A program made the translations under genes and the position numbers. The notes under the pieces are model-generated. The model ran no database searches. It had not been told where the DNA came from and saw only the letters and a program-made list of their open reading frames with translations. From NCBI RefSeq assembly GCF_000814845.2, contig NZ_CP010431.2, positions 1,984,001-2,048,000 on the forward strand: DNA of 64,000 bases. Reading direction: 5' to 3'. Of the stretch, positions 27,545 through 37,059 are shown in pieces. Position 1 is the first letter of the stretch. Every line of letters begins with the position of its first letter. This DNA comes from Pandoraea sputorum. Lineage in GTDB: Bacteria > Pseudomonadota > Gammaproteobacteria > Burkholderiales > Burkholderiaceae.

Positions 27545-27558
27545 ATCAGTGCACTGAT
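27545..27558. promoter_or_regulatory. PicR-type operator 4, upstream of the second transporter
   Basis: ATCAGTG/CACTGAT is a perfect 14-bp palindrome with the shared core, 63 bp before the transporter start codon. Together with operator 3 it fills the 328-bp gap between picR and the transporter; no gene is seen in the rest of that gap. Confidence 0.65.
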
Positions 27559-27620
27559 GAAATGAGGAGGTCACGCGGCATTTTCAAAAACCGGTAACCC
27601 GCAGAGTTTGGAGCAAACGA

Positions 27621-28943
27621 ATGACATCTACCCCAGTGCCGATCGAGTCCGTCTCGAATGGACGCGCCATGTCGATGGGCGATATCAAGACGCTGATGCT
27701 GGCGTCGCTTGGTGGCGCCCTGGAGTACTACGACTTCATTGTCGCGGTCTTCTTCACGAAGTTGCTTGCCACTGTATTCTTCCCACCCCAAACGCCTGAG
27801 TGGCTTGCGCAACTGGAAGTGTTTTGCATTTTCGCTGCCGGCTATCTCGTACGCCCGATCGGCGGCATTTTCTTCGCGCACTTCGGCGACCGGATCGGCC
27901 GCAAGAAGATGTTCGCGCTCAGCCTGTTCCTGATGTCCGCACCCACGTTGTTGATCGGCTTGCTGCCGAGCTACGCCACCCTTGGTCTGGTGGCGCCACT
28001 GCTGTTCCTGCTGTGCCGTGTGCTTCAAGGGCTGTCGGTCGGCGGGGAAGTGCCTGGCGCGTGGATATTCTGTGCCGAGCATGTGCGGCGCGATCGCGTC
28101 GGTCTCGCCTGCGGCCTGCTGATGTCGGGGCTTTGCACGGGGATCCTGTTGGGTGCGCTGAGCGCCAAGTTCCTGATGGGCAATATGGATCCGGAGAGCT
28201 TGAAGACGTGGGGCTGGCGCCTGCCGTTCATCGCCGGCGGCGTCTTTGGCCTGATCTCGGTCTACCTGCGCCGCTATCTGCAGGAAACGCCGGTGTTCGA
28301 AGCGCTGCGCGCAAAACGCGAGGCAGACTCGCGCTTGCCGCTGTCGGTCGTGCTCACGCAGCACCGCAAGGCGTTGGTATTCGGCCTGCTTGCCACGTGG
28401 GTGTTCTCCGGCATCTTCGTCATCTACTTCCTCTACACGCCGACTTATCTTCAAACGCAGTTCCATCTGGCGCCCAAGGAGGTCTTCACGAACAACTCGT
28501 GGTCGATCTTCGGGCTGATCGTCGGTAGCACGTTCGCCGGATGGGCGGCAGACAGGATCGGCGGTGGTCGCGCCTACATACTCGGCAGTCTCGCGATGCT
28601 CGTGGTGACTGCGGCGTTCTACCTGTCGCTGGGCTCGGCGAGCAATCTGGTCTGGCCGCTCTATATTGCAGGAGGCTTCCTGATCGGCACGATCACGTTG
28701 GGGCCGTACATCATCGTCAAGAGTTTCCCTGCAGAAGTTCGCTTCACGGGCTTCGCGCTGTCCTACAACACGGCATACGCGGTATTCGGCGGCACGGCGC
28801 CGGCAATTGCCTCGTTCCTTGTCGGCAAGCAGGGCCTGACGATGGCCCCGGCCTGGTACGTCGCCGCGCTTTGCGTGCTCGGCATGCTGATCGGATTAGT
28901 CTGGCGCGCACCGGCGTCCGAACAGTTCGGTATGCATCATTGA
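27621..28943 (+). CDS. MFS transporter (MHS family)
   Basis: A 440-residue major facilitator with 12 predicted helices. TM1 includes GGALEYYDFIVAVFF, the TM2-3 loop is HFGDRIGRKK, and a second half motif is AADRIGGG. It lacks the large loop insertion of the other transporter in the cluster, and the two are only distantly similar. GGAG lies eight bases before the ATG at 27621. Under its own PicR-type operators; it may import a second pyridine acid or export an intermediate. The gene downstream is xdhC. Confidence 0.86.
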   Translation: MTSTPVPIESVSNGRAMSMGDIKTLMLASLGGALEYYDFIVAVFFTKLLATVFFPPQTPEWLAQLEVFCIFAAGYLVRPIGGIFFAHFGDRIGRKKMFALSLFLMSAPTLLIGLLPSYATLGLVAPLLFLLCRVLQGLSVGGEVPGAWIFCAEHVRRDRVGLACGLLMSGLCTGILLGALSAKFLMGNMDPESLKTWGWRLPFIAGGVFGLISVYLRRYLQETPVFEALRAKREADSRLPLSVVLTQHRKALVFGLLATWVFSGIFVIYFLYTPTYLQTQFHLAPKEVFTNNSWSIFGLIVGSTFAGWAADRIGGGRAYILGSLAMLVVTAAFYLSLGSASNLVWPLYIAGGFLIGTITLGPYIIVKSFPAEVRFTGFALSYNTAYAVFGGTAPAIASFLVGKQGLTMAPAWYVAALCVLGMLIGLVWRAPASEQFGMHH

Positions 28944-28965
28944 CCTTCGGGGCGCGGTGACAACC

Positions 28966-29991
28966 ATGAATAGCGAAGATCTCGAAGTGCTGTCGCAATG
29001 TGCCGACTGGGTCGAGAGCGGCCGACGCGCGCTGCTCGTCACCGTGATCCGGACGTGGGGGTCGTCGCCGCGCCCCGAGGGGGCCATGCTGTGCATTCGC
29101 GACGATGGGCATGTCGTGGGTTCGGTCTCAGGGGGATGCATCGAAGACGATCTGATCGATCGCGTGCGACGTAACGGCATTGCGCTCGAATCGCCGGAAA
29201 TCGTCGAATACGGCATCGGGGCCGACGAAGCGCATCGCTTCGGGCTGCCTTGCGGCGGCACGATCCAGCTTGCGCTCGAACCGGTCACGAAACGAAGCCG
29301 GATCCGCGAGTTGCTTGATGCCGTAATGCAACGAAAGCTCGTTGCACGCACGCTCGACCTACGCACAGGCAACACGCAGCTCAGCGCGGCACCGGTCAAA
29401 GACGGCGTGCATTTTGATGGCGTCACGCTGACCACCGTTCACGGGCCACGCTACCGGCTGCTCGTGATCGGGGCAGGGCAACTCTCGCGCTTCTTCTGTC
29501 GGATTGCGATCGGTCTCGACTATCACGTGACGGTGTGCGACCCGCGCGAGGAGTATGCGGACCATTGGCGTGTCGAAGGGGTAACGCTCACGCGCGAGAT
29601 GCCGGACGACGTGGTCGTGTCCATGCGTCTCGATAGCCGAGCGGCCGTGGTCGCGCTGACGCACGATCCCAAACTCGACGACCTGGCGCTGATGGAAGCC
29701 TTGCGCACACCGGCGTTCTATGTGGGTGCGCTCGGCTCGCGCCGTAACAACGCCGCTCGCCGGCATCGCCTGCTCGAATTCGACCTGACGGTGCCCGAGG
29801 TTGCACGTCTGCGCGGCCCCGCCGGTCTCCATATCGGCAGCAAGACCCCAGCCGAGATCGCGGTCTCGATTCTCGCGGAAATCACGGCGGCCAAGCATGG
29901 CGTTCAGTCTGCTGCGGCGATGTCCATTGCGGACGCCAAGAATGCGAATGCGGGCACCGGTCCGGCGTTCCTTTCCTCGTCGTGCCGCTGA
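28966..29991 (+). CDS. xdhC: XdhC-family molybdenum cofactor maturation factor
   Basis: A 341-residue protein with the N-terminal XdhC/CoxI domain (WGSSPRPEGAML; SVSGGCIEDDL) and the C-terminal Rossmann-type domain (VIGAGQLSRFF; YVGALGSRRNNAARRHRL). XdhC proteins bind and protect the molybdenum cofactor and help sulfurate and insert it into xanthine-dehydrogenase-family enzymes. The obvious client is the PicA-type hydroxylase. ATG at 28966 is preferred; a GTG at 28957 is also in frame. It follows the transporter by 22 bp, so the two are probably co-transcribed. Confidence 0.9.
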   Translation: MNSEDLEVLSQCADWVESGRRALLVTVIRTWGSSPRPEGAMLCIRDDGHVVGSVSGGCIEDDLIDRVRRNGIALESPEIVEYGIGADEAHRFGLPCGGTIQLALEPVTKRSRIRELLDAVMQRKLVARTLDLRTGNTQLSAAPVKDGVHFDGVTLTTVHGPRYRLLVIGAGQLSRFFCRIAIGLDYHVTVCDPREEYADHWRVEGVTLTREMPDDVVVSMRLDSRAAVVALTHDPKLDDLALMEALRTPAFYVGALGSRRNNAARRHRLLEFDLTVPEVARLRGPAGLHIGSKTPAEIAVSILAEITAAKHGVQSAAAMSIADAKNANAGTGPAFLSSSCR

Positions 29992-30059
29992 AAGGTCAGG
30001 ATGGGTACGAGAAGAATTTCGAGCGAATTCTTATTAAATCAACGTGTTGCGGAGTTTTT

Positions 30060-30149
30060 TGGCGGAGGCGGTGAGATTCGAACTCACGGAAGGGTTACCC
30101 CTTCGCCGGTTTTCAAGACCGGTCCATTAAACCACTCTGGCACGCCTCC
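30060..30149 (-). tRNA. tRNA-Ser (anticodon UGA)
   Basis: On the minus strand the gene reads GGAGGCG at the 5' end, an anticodon loop CTTGAAA, a long class II variable arm with GAAGGGG paired to CCCCTTC, the T loop GTTCGAATC, and CGCCTCC plus discriminator G and encoded CCA. The 90-base length including CCA fits tRNA-Ser. Its 3' end faces the pic cluster. Confidence 0.95.
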
Positions 30150-30471
30150 GGGGCGTTGCGCACGATGCGGGATCGTGGCCTGGGATGTCGTCCGGGGGAC
30201 GACTTGAGATGCGTGCGGTCCGGTGTAATCGGCGTCGGAGTCGTTTGCGCTCCAAAGCAGACCAGTACCGCACGGCAGCGCGCATTATACCTGCTCAGCC
30301 CGTCATGTGAAGCCCTCGCGCGACCAAAATCGCCTCACACCCCGCTAATTTCCTAGGATTACCCCCCGTCCCCCTTGTCTTGTCATCGCCCGGCATGCAT
30401 CATGCTTGAAGACGTGCGGTGTACGCCCCCGGCGTTACCGTGCGAGGCCAGACATGACCCGGAGACACCGC
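30150..30471. other. Intergenic stretch between tRNA-Ser and the acyl-CoA synthetase gene
   Basis: No gene is supported. It should hold the tRNA promoter (minus strand) and the synthetase promoter (plus strand). I see no strong palindrome, repeat or duplicated tRNA end in it. Confidence 0.5.
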
Positions 30472-32232
30472 ATGGATGCCGACACCTCCCGTGCCCCCGC
30501 CCAAGAGACGTCAAATGACGCCAGTGGCGAGCGCGTGACCCACACGCCAAACAAGAACGCGACAAACCCGGCGAACGCCAACACGGCTGCCGCGTCGTTC
30601 ACCTGGCAGATCCCCACGCTGTACAACATCGGCGTCGACGTCTGCGACAAATGGGCCGACGGCTCCAATCGTCTAGCGCTCATCCACGAAAGCGCGGACG
30701 GCGCGCTCGTGCGCCTTACGTTCGACGTCCTCAAGCAACTCTCCAATCAGCTCGCCAACGAATGGCGCGCCAACGGCGTCAAGGCCGGTGACCGCATCGG
30801 CATTTTCCTGCCACAGTCGCCCGCCACACTCGTCGCCCACGTCGCCGCGTACAAACTCGGCGCGATCGCCGTCCCGCTGTTCACCCTGTTCGGCCCGGAG
30901 GCGCTCGCCTATCGCTTGCAGAACTCCGGCGCGGCAGTGCTTGTTACCGACCTCGCGAGCATTGGCAAGATCGACGACATTCGCGCCGAGCTACCCGACC
31001 TGCGCCTCGTGTACGTCGTCCATGACGATCTGCCCGAAGCGCATCATCACGTCGCAGACGACCAGGACTGGGGCGTCGCCGAAGACGGCCTGCTCGCGCT
31101 GTGGCCAGCGATCGCCTCGCGCGATACGCATTTCGAACCTGTCCAGACCCGCGCCGACGCACCGGCCGTGATCATCTATACCTCTGGCACCACGGGCAAA
31201 CCCAAGGGCGCGCTGCATGCGCATCGGGTGCTGCTCGGGCATTTGCCGGGCGTGGAGACGTCGCACAACGGATTCCCGCAAGAGGGCGATCTGATCTGGA
31301 CGCCCGCCGACTGGGCGTGGATCGGCGGACTGCTCGACGTGCTGCTGCCCGCGCTCCATCACGGCGTGCCGGTCCTGTCACGACGCTTCGAAAAGTTCGA
31401 CCCGGTAGCTGCCTTCGATCTGATGGCGCGTCACGGCGTGCGCAACACGTTCCTGCCGCCGACCGCGCTCAAGATGCTGCGCACAGTGGCATCCCCGCGC
31501 GACCACTGGCCGCTGCAACTGCGCTCTGTCGCGAGCGGCGGCGAATCGCTCGGCCCCGAATTGCTGGCGTGGGGACGGGAGCATCTGGGCGTCGACATCA
31601 ACGAGTTCTACGGGCAGACGGAGTGCAACATGGTCGTCTCGTCATGCGCCGCAGAATTCCCGGCGCTACCCGGCGCCATCGGACGCGCCGTGCGCGGGCA
31701 CGACGTCACCATCGTCGATGACGAAGGTACGCCGTTACCCACTGGCGCGGTGGGCAATATCGCCATCGCACGGCCCAACCCCGTAATGTTCCTTGGCTAC
31801 TGGCATAACCCGGACGCCACCATGGACAAATACCGTGGCGACTTCCTGCTCACGGGTGACTCAGGATTCGTCGACGAGAACGGGTACATCACGTTCACCG
31901 GTCGATCGGACGACGTCATTACCAGCGCCGGCTACCGCATCGGACCGGGACCGATCGAGGACTGCTTGATCCGGCATCCGTCGGTGCAATTCGCGGCCGT
32001 GGTCGGTGAACCCGACGACCTGCGTACCGAGATCGTGAAGGCGTTCGTCGTACTGCGCGAAGGACATGAGCCGTCAGACGCCCTGGCAAAGGAGATTCAA
32101 GACTTCGTCAAGCACCGACTTGCGGCGCACGAATACCCGCGCAAGGTCGTTTTCCTGCCGGAGCTGCCAATGACCGTCACCGGCAAGATCATCCGCAAGG
32201 CGCTAAGGGAGATGGGGGCGTCGCTGGGGTAG
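30472..32232 (+). CDS. AMP-dependent acyl-CoA synthetase (acetyl-CoA synthetase-like)
   Basis: A 586-residue ANL-superfamily adenylating enzyme. The P-loop is YTSGTTGKPKGALH (about residue 240), the A5 motif is EFYGQTEC, the A7/A8 region is LLTGDSGFVDENGYITFTGRSDDVI, and the acetyl-site lysine is in MTVTGKIIRK near the C-terminus. It makes an acyl-CoA from a carboxylic acid, ATP and CoA; the layout resembles AcsA/medium-chain enzymes but the chain length is not deducible. The ATG at 30472 has GGAG seven bases upstream; one at 30454 is also possible. A strong terminator follows. Confidence 0.85.
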   Translation: MDADTSRAPAQETSNDASGERVTHTPNKNATNPANANTAAASFTWQIPTLYNIGVDVCDKWADGSNRLALIHESADGALVRLTFDVLKQLSNQLANEWRANGVKAGDRIGIFLPQSPATLVAHVAAYKLGAIAVPLFTLFGPEALAYRLQNSGAAVLVTDLASIGKIDDIRAELPDLRLVYVVHDDLPEAHHHVADDQDWGVAEDGLLALWPAIASRDTHFEPVQTRADAPAVIIYTSGTTGKPKGALHAHRVLLGHLPGVETSHNGFPQEGDLIWTPADWAWIGGLLDVLLPALHHGVPVLSRRFEKFDPVAAFDLMARHGVRNTFLPPTALKMLRTVASPRDHWPLQLRSVASGGESLGPELLAWGREHLGVDINEFYGQTECNMVVSSCAAEFPALPGAIGRAVRGHDVTIVDDEGTPLPTGAVGNIAIARPNPVMFLGYWHNPDATMDKYRGDFLLTGDSGFVDENGYITFTGRSDDVITSAGYRIGPGPIEDCLIRHPSVQFAAVVGEPDDLRTEIVKAFVVLREGHEPSDALAKEIQDFVKHRLAAHEYPRKVVFLPELPMTVTGKIIRKALREMGASLG

Positions 32233-32242
32233 GTGCGATTGT

Positions 32243-32284
32243 AAAAAGCGGCGGGACATCCGATGATGTCCCGCCGTTTTCATT
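32243..32284. terminator. Bidirectional terminator between acyl-CoA synthetase gene and hemW
   Basis: CGGCGGGACATC - CGAT - GATGTCCCGCCG is a 12-bp perfect stem, with AAAAAG before and TTTT plus ATTTTT after. It lies between two convergent genes and can serve both. Confidence 0.9.
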
Positions 32285-32302
32285 TTTGCTGCCGTTGGGC
32301 GA

Positions 32303-33523
32303 TTACTTCTTCTCGCCTTCCAGAAACATCCCCTGAAGGTCGTTCAGGAAGCGTTGACCCAACTCGGTTGGGGCGATCCGTTGCGGATCGTCGACCAGCA
32401 AGCCCTTTTCGACCCCGGCCGCGAGCGCCCTGGCGATCTTCGCCATCGGCAATCCCGTGCGGTCGGCAAACAGCTCGCTCTTCACGCCATCGGTCAAACG
32501 TAGCGCATTGAGCATGAATTCGAACGGCAAATCACGCGCATCGACTTCACGCTCTTCCTGAATCGCGTTACCGGCGGCGGCTGCCTCCATGAATCGCTGC
32601 GGATGCTTATGACGCACCTGACGCAGCACACGATGCGGGAACGAAATCTTGCTGTGCGCGCCTGCGCCGATGCCAAGATAGTCGCCGAACTCCCAATAAT
32701 TCAGATTGTGCTTGGCGCGTCGGTGCGGCTGGGCGTACGCCGACACCTCGTAGCGTCCGTAGCCCGCGGCCGCAGTGCGCTCGGCAATCCAGTCCTGCAT
32801 GTCGGCAGACGTGTCGTCGTCCGGCACCGTCGGTGGATATTTGTGGAACTGCGTATTGGGTTCGAGCGTGAGGTGATACAGCGACAGATGCGGCGGGGCG
32901 AACGAGATCGCCGTCTCCACATCCTCCTGACATTGCGCGAGCGTCTGGTTCGGCAGCGCAAACATCAGGTCGAGGTTGAAGTTGTCGAAATTCGCTTGCG
33001 CGATCTCGATGGCATGACGGGCTTCGTCGCCGTCGTGAATACGGCCGAGCGCCTTCAGATGCTCGCTGTTGAAGCTCTGGATGCCGATCGACAGCCGGTT
33101 GATCCCGCTCGCACGGAAGCTGCGGAATTTGTCCGCTTCGAACGTACCGGGGTTGGCTTCCATCGTAATTTCGGCGTCGGCGTCGAGCGGCAGCAGGGCG
33201 CGCAGATCCGAGAGCAGGCGATCCAGACCGGCAGCCGACAACAGACTCGGTGTGCCGCCGCCGATGAAGACCGTATGCACCGGACGTCCCCACACCAGCG
33301 GCAACGCCTGTTCGAGATCCTGACGCAATGCATCCAGATAGGCCTGCTCGGGAAACGCTTGCGCGCCGCCTTCGCCGCGCCACTCGTGCGAGTTGAAATC
33401 GCAGTAGGGGCACTTGCGCACACACCACGGGAAATGCACGTACAGCGACATCGGCGGCAAGGCCGGCAAGCTGATCTTGCCGGGCCGCAGAAAGTTCTGC
33501 ACGGGCAACGTGGATTCACTCAT
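32303..33523 (-). CDS. hemW: HemW, radical SAM haem chaperone (coproporphyrinogen oxidase-like)
   Basis: A 406-residue radical SAM protein. The 4Fe-4S cysteines are Cys34, Cys38 and Cys41 in CVRKCPYC, followed by FIGGGTPSLL, the SAM-binding glycine motif, and a HemN-like C-terminal domain. HemW lacks the extra Cys that marks true HemN enzymes and acts in haem trafficking; older annotation as an oxygen-independent oxidase is common. Third gene of the rph-rdgB-hemW operon, 5 bases after rdgB. Confidence 0.92.
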   Translation of the reverse strand: MSESTLPVQNFLRPGKISLPALPPMSLYVHFPWCVRKCPYCDFNSHEWRGEGGAQAFPEQAYLDALRQDLEQALPLVWGRPVHTVFIGGGTPSLLSAAGLDRLLSDLRALLPLDADAEITMEANPGTFEADKFRSFRASGINRLSIGIQSFNSEHLKALGRIHDGDEARHAIEIAQANFDNFNLDLMFALPNQTLAQCQEDVETAISFAPPHLSLYHLTLEPNTQFHKYPPTVPDDDTSADMQDWIAERTAAAGYGRYEVSAYAQPHRRAKHNLNYWEFGDYLGIGAGAHSKISFPHRVLRQVRHKHPQRFMEAAAAGNAIQEEREVDARDLPFEFMLNALRLTDGVKSELFADRTGLPMAKIARALAAGVEKGLLVDDPQRIAPTELGQRFLNDLQGMFLEGEKK

Positions 33524-33528
33524 ACGAC

Positions 33529-34146
33529 TTACGCCTCCCGCCCCAGCTTTTCCAGCAGCACGCGCAATGCACGAGCGCGGTGGCTATGGGCGTTTTTCAC
33601 GGCAGGATCGAGTTCGGCAGCCGTCTGATTCAACGAGCGGATGAGGAAGTGCGGATCGTAGCCGAAGCCATGCGCGCCACGTGCGTCGTCCACGATCTCG
33701 CCGTCCCAGCGCCCCTCGGCGATGATTGGCTGCGGGTCTTCTGCGTGACGCACGAGTACGAGGGCCGCGAAGTAATACGCGTCGCGATATCCCGGCGTGT
33801 CGGCGTGCGGAGCCAGTTGCTCGATCAGATGGCGGTTGTTCGCGGCATCCGACTTCTCACGGCCGGCGCGCGCAGCATAACGTGCGGAATACACGCCAGG
33901 GGCGCCGCCGAGGATCGGCACGCACAGGCCGGAGTCGTCGGCGAGCGCAGGCAGGCCGGTCGCGGCAGCCGCGTGACGTGCCTTCGCCAGCGCGTTCTCG
34001 ATGAAAGTGACGTGCGGTTCTTCGGCCTCGGACACGCCGAGCATGCCCTGCGGCACCAGCTCGATGCCGAGCGGCGCGAACAACGACGCGAACTCGCGCA
34101 GCTTGCCCGGGTTGTTCGACGCCAGCACGATCTTCTGCATGGTCAT
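33529..34146 (-). CDS. rdgB: XTP/dITP diphosphatase (RdgB/Ham1)
   Basis: A 205-residue Ham1-family pyrophosphatase. It has the substrate-recognition start LASNNPGKLREF, the SGLCVPILGGAPGVYSARYA region, and FGYDPHF near residue 155. It removes non-canonical purine triphosphates such as dITP and XTP, protecting DNA. Lies between rph and hemW with almost no gaps, so it is part of one operon. Confidence 0.93.
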   Translation of the reverse strand: MTMQKIVLASNNPGKLREFASLFAPLGIELVPQGMLGVSEAEEPHVTFIENALAKARHAAAATGLPALADDSGLCVPILGGAPGVYSARYAARAGREKSDAANNRHLIEQLAPHADTPGYRDAYYFAALVLVRHAEDPQPIIAEGRWDGEIVDDARGAHGFGYDPHFLIRSLNQTAAELDPAVKNAHSHRARALRVLLEKLGREA

Positions 34147-34148
34147 CT

Positions 34149-34877
<729 letters not shown>

Positions 34878-35089
34878 GGATGAATGTCCTGCGAGGTGAA
34901 TTTATGCGGCAATACCCGAATGGTATCGCTAAACGCCAAAAGCTTGGCGGCGCGCACCGGTGTCGTGCGCGGAATCAGGAGCCTTGGGCCGGAAAATGCG
35001 ATAATCCCGTTTCATCCATTGCATGCGAAACTGGTTGCTGCATCGCCCCGCTGAAAAAGTGTCACGGCGCTGTGGTAACGGTCACCCCG

Positions 35090-36019
35090 ATGAAAGACAA
35101 CAATATCTACAGTATGACCGGCTACGCCAGCGTCACGCGCGACATTGCGCATGCCGATGGAGCCGCAGGCGCGAGCGTGTCGGTCGAATTGCGCACGGTT
35201 AATTCGCGCTTCCTCGATCTGGCATTCCGTATGCCCGAAGAAGCGCGTGCGTGCGAGCCGTCGTTGCGTGAATCGCTGACTGCCAAGCTCTCGCGCGGCA
35301 AGGTCGATATCCGCATCAACGTGCAACGTCCCGAGAGCGGCACCAACGGTGCGCTCAATCTCGAGGCCGTCAAACAACTCGCCGATCTCGAACAACAAGT
35401 CCTCGTTTATTTCCCCGATGCCGAACGCATGCGCACGGGTGAAATCCTGCGCTGGCCGGGCGTGCTCGGCGAAGAGTCGGTGACGGCCGAAGCGCTGCGC
35501 GATGCCGTGATCGATGCCGGTCGTGCGGCGATCGGCGATCTCGTCGACGTGCGCCGTCGCGAAGGTGCGCAGCTCAAGACCAGTCTGATCGAGCGCATCG
35601 AGAAGATGGAGACGATTCTTACGGGCCTGCAACCGCTCGTGCCGGATCTGATCGCGCGCCATCAGCAAAAGATCGTCGATCGTCTGCAAGAAGCGCTGGG
35701 CGTGGTCGTGCCGGAAGGCTCGGCGGCACCGAGCAAGGAAGAGGTCGCGGAACGCATTCGCCAGGAAGTGACGATTTACGGCGTGCGCATCGACGTTGCA
35801 GAAGAACTCACGCGACTCGACGCCCACCTGAAGGAAACCCGCCACATCCTCGATAAGGGAGGATTGGTCGGCAAACGGCTCGACTTCATGATGCAGGAGC
35901 TCAATCGCGAAGCGAATACGCTCGGCTCGAAGGCAGCCTCGAAGGAACTCGCCGATGCATCGATGGAGCTCAAGCTCTACATCGAGCAGATGCGCGAGCA
36001 AGTGCAGAATCTGGAGTAA
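35090..36019 (+). CDS. yicC: YicC-family endoribonuclease
   Basis: A 309-residue YicC/YloC protein. The conserved start block is SMTGYAS, followed by [14 protein letters not shown]; the C-terminus has the DUF1732 block [20 protein letters not shown]. Recent work on E. coli YicC assigns it an RNase function. The ATG at 35090 places SMTGYAS at residue 8 as in relatives; the frame extends upstream without homology. First gene of a yicC-gmk-rpoZ-spoT group. Confidence 0.92.
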   Translation: MKDNNIYSMTGYASVTRDIAHADGAAGASVSVELRTVNSRFLDLAFRMPEEARACEPSLRESLTAKLSRGKVDIRINVQRPESGTNGALNLEAVKQLADLEQQVLVYFPDAERMRTGEILRWPGVLGEESVTAEALRDAVIDAGRAAIGDLVDVRRREGAQLKTSLIERIEKMETILTGLQPLVPDLIARHQQKIVDRLQEALGVVVPEGSAAPSKEEVAERIRQEVTIYGVRIDVAEELTRLDAHLKETRHILDKGGLVGKRLDFMMQELNREANTLGSKAASKELADASMELKLYIEQMREQVQNLE

Positions 36020-36024
36020 GTCGT

Positions 36025-36702
36025 ATGTCCCCGCAATCACACGCCCCGCAACCCGCCTTGCATGCCGAGTACCCCGGCAATCTGTTCATGGTGGTCGCCC
36101 CCTCGGGCGCGGGCAAGTCCACGCTCGTCAACGCGCTGCTCGCGCAGGATAGCGACGTTCGTCTGTCGATTTCCTGCACGACGCGAGCACCGCGTGCCAA
36201 CGAAGAAGAAGGCGTGCACTACAACTTCATTTCGGTCGATCAGTTTCTCGAACGCCGCAAGCGTGGCGAGTTTCTGGAAAGCGCCGAGGTGCATGGCAAC
36301 TATTACGGCACGTCGCGCGTGTGGATCGAAGAGCAGATGCGCGAAGGCCGTGACGTGCTGCTGGAAATCGACTGGCAGGGTGCGCAGCAGGTGCGCAAGC
36401 GCTTTTCGAATGCGGTCGGTATCTTCATTCTGCCGCCGTCCATCGAAGCCTTGGAAGAGCGCCTGAAGAAGCGCGGGACCGACGAGCCAAAGGTGATTGC
36501 ACGCCGCTTGCTGGCAGCCGGTGGTGAGATCGCCCACGCGCCGGAAGCGGACTTCATCATCATCAATGACGAATTCCAGCGCGCGCTGGATCAATTGCAA
36601 TCGGTGTTCACTGCGGTGCGTCTGCGATTCGCTTCGCAGTATGCGCGGCACAAGACGTTGTTCACCGATCTGGATATCCACGCGCCGAACGATCACGAGT
36701 AA
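36025..36702 (+). CDS. gmk: Guanylate kinase
   Basis: A 225-residue GMP kinase. It has the P-loop [11 protein letters not shown] near residue 25, the GMP-binding block [19 protein letters not shown], and the [13 protein letters not shown] segment. It converts GMP to GDP. An N-terminal tail of about 18 residues precedes the fold. It begins 5 bases after yicC. Its product supplies GDP/GTP, the substrate of SpoT downstream. Confidence 0.94.
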   Translation: MSPQSHAPQPALHAEYPGNLFMVVAPSGAGKSTLVNALLAQDSDVRLSISCTTRAPRANEEEGVHYNFISVDQFLERRKRGEFLESAEVHGNYYGTSRVWIEEQMREGRDVLLEIDWQGAQQVRKRFSNAVGIFILPPSIEALEERLKKRGTDEPKVIARRLLAAGGEIAHAPEADFIIINDEFQRALDQLQSVFTAVRLRFASQYARHKTLFTDLDIHAPNDHE

Positions 36703-36792
36703 CACCGTCGCATTCGCTGGCAGCACTCGTGTTTTGCGCGAGCGCGCGCCGGCTGCGATAGAATACGCCTTATATTGAGAAGGAACCTCCTT

Positions 36793-36999
36793 ATGGCCCG
36801 AATTACCGTTGAAGATTGCCTGAAACAAATTCCGAATCGCTTCGAGCTCGCACTCGCCGCGACCTACCGCGCCCGCCAACTGGCGCAAGGTCATACGCCG
36901 AAGCTCGAGAACAACAAGGACAAGCCTACCGTCGTCGCGCTGCGCGAAATCGCAGCTGGCCAGGTGGGCATCGAGATGCTCAAGAAAGTGCCGCTCTGA
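36793..36999 (+). CDS. rpoZ: RNA polymerase omega subunit
   Basis: A 68-residue omega subunit starting [23 protein letters not shown], given in two blocks: [10 protein letters not shown] and [20 protein letters not shown]. It binds the beta-prime subunit and contributes to the ppGpp site 1 on RNA polymerase, which fits the adjacent spoT gene. AAGGAA precedes the start at 36793; an upstream ATG at 36775 overlaps that ribosome site. Confidence 0.95.
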   Translation: MARITVEDCLKQIPNRFELALAATYRARQLAQGHTPKLENNKDKPTVVALREIAAGQVGIEMLKKVPL

Positions 37000-37059
37000 T
37001 CGGGAGACTGCACTGATGCGATGTGACGTTGCGGGCCGCTCGACGAAGCAGGTACATGT

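Noticed and set aside
30060..30149. tRNA-Ser as a proven island attachment site
   Set aside because: I found no second copy of the tRNA 3' end near the left side of the accessory block and no integrase gene, so only proximity supports it.
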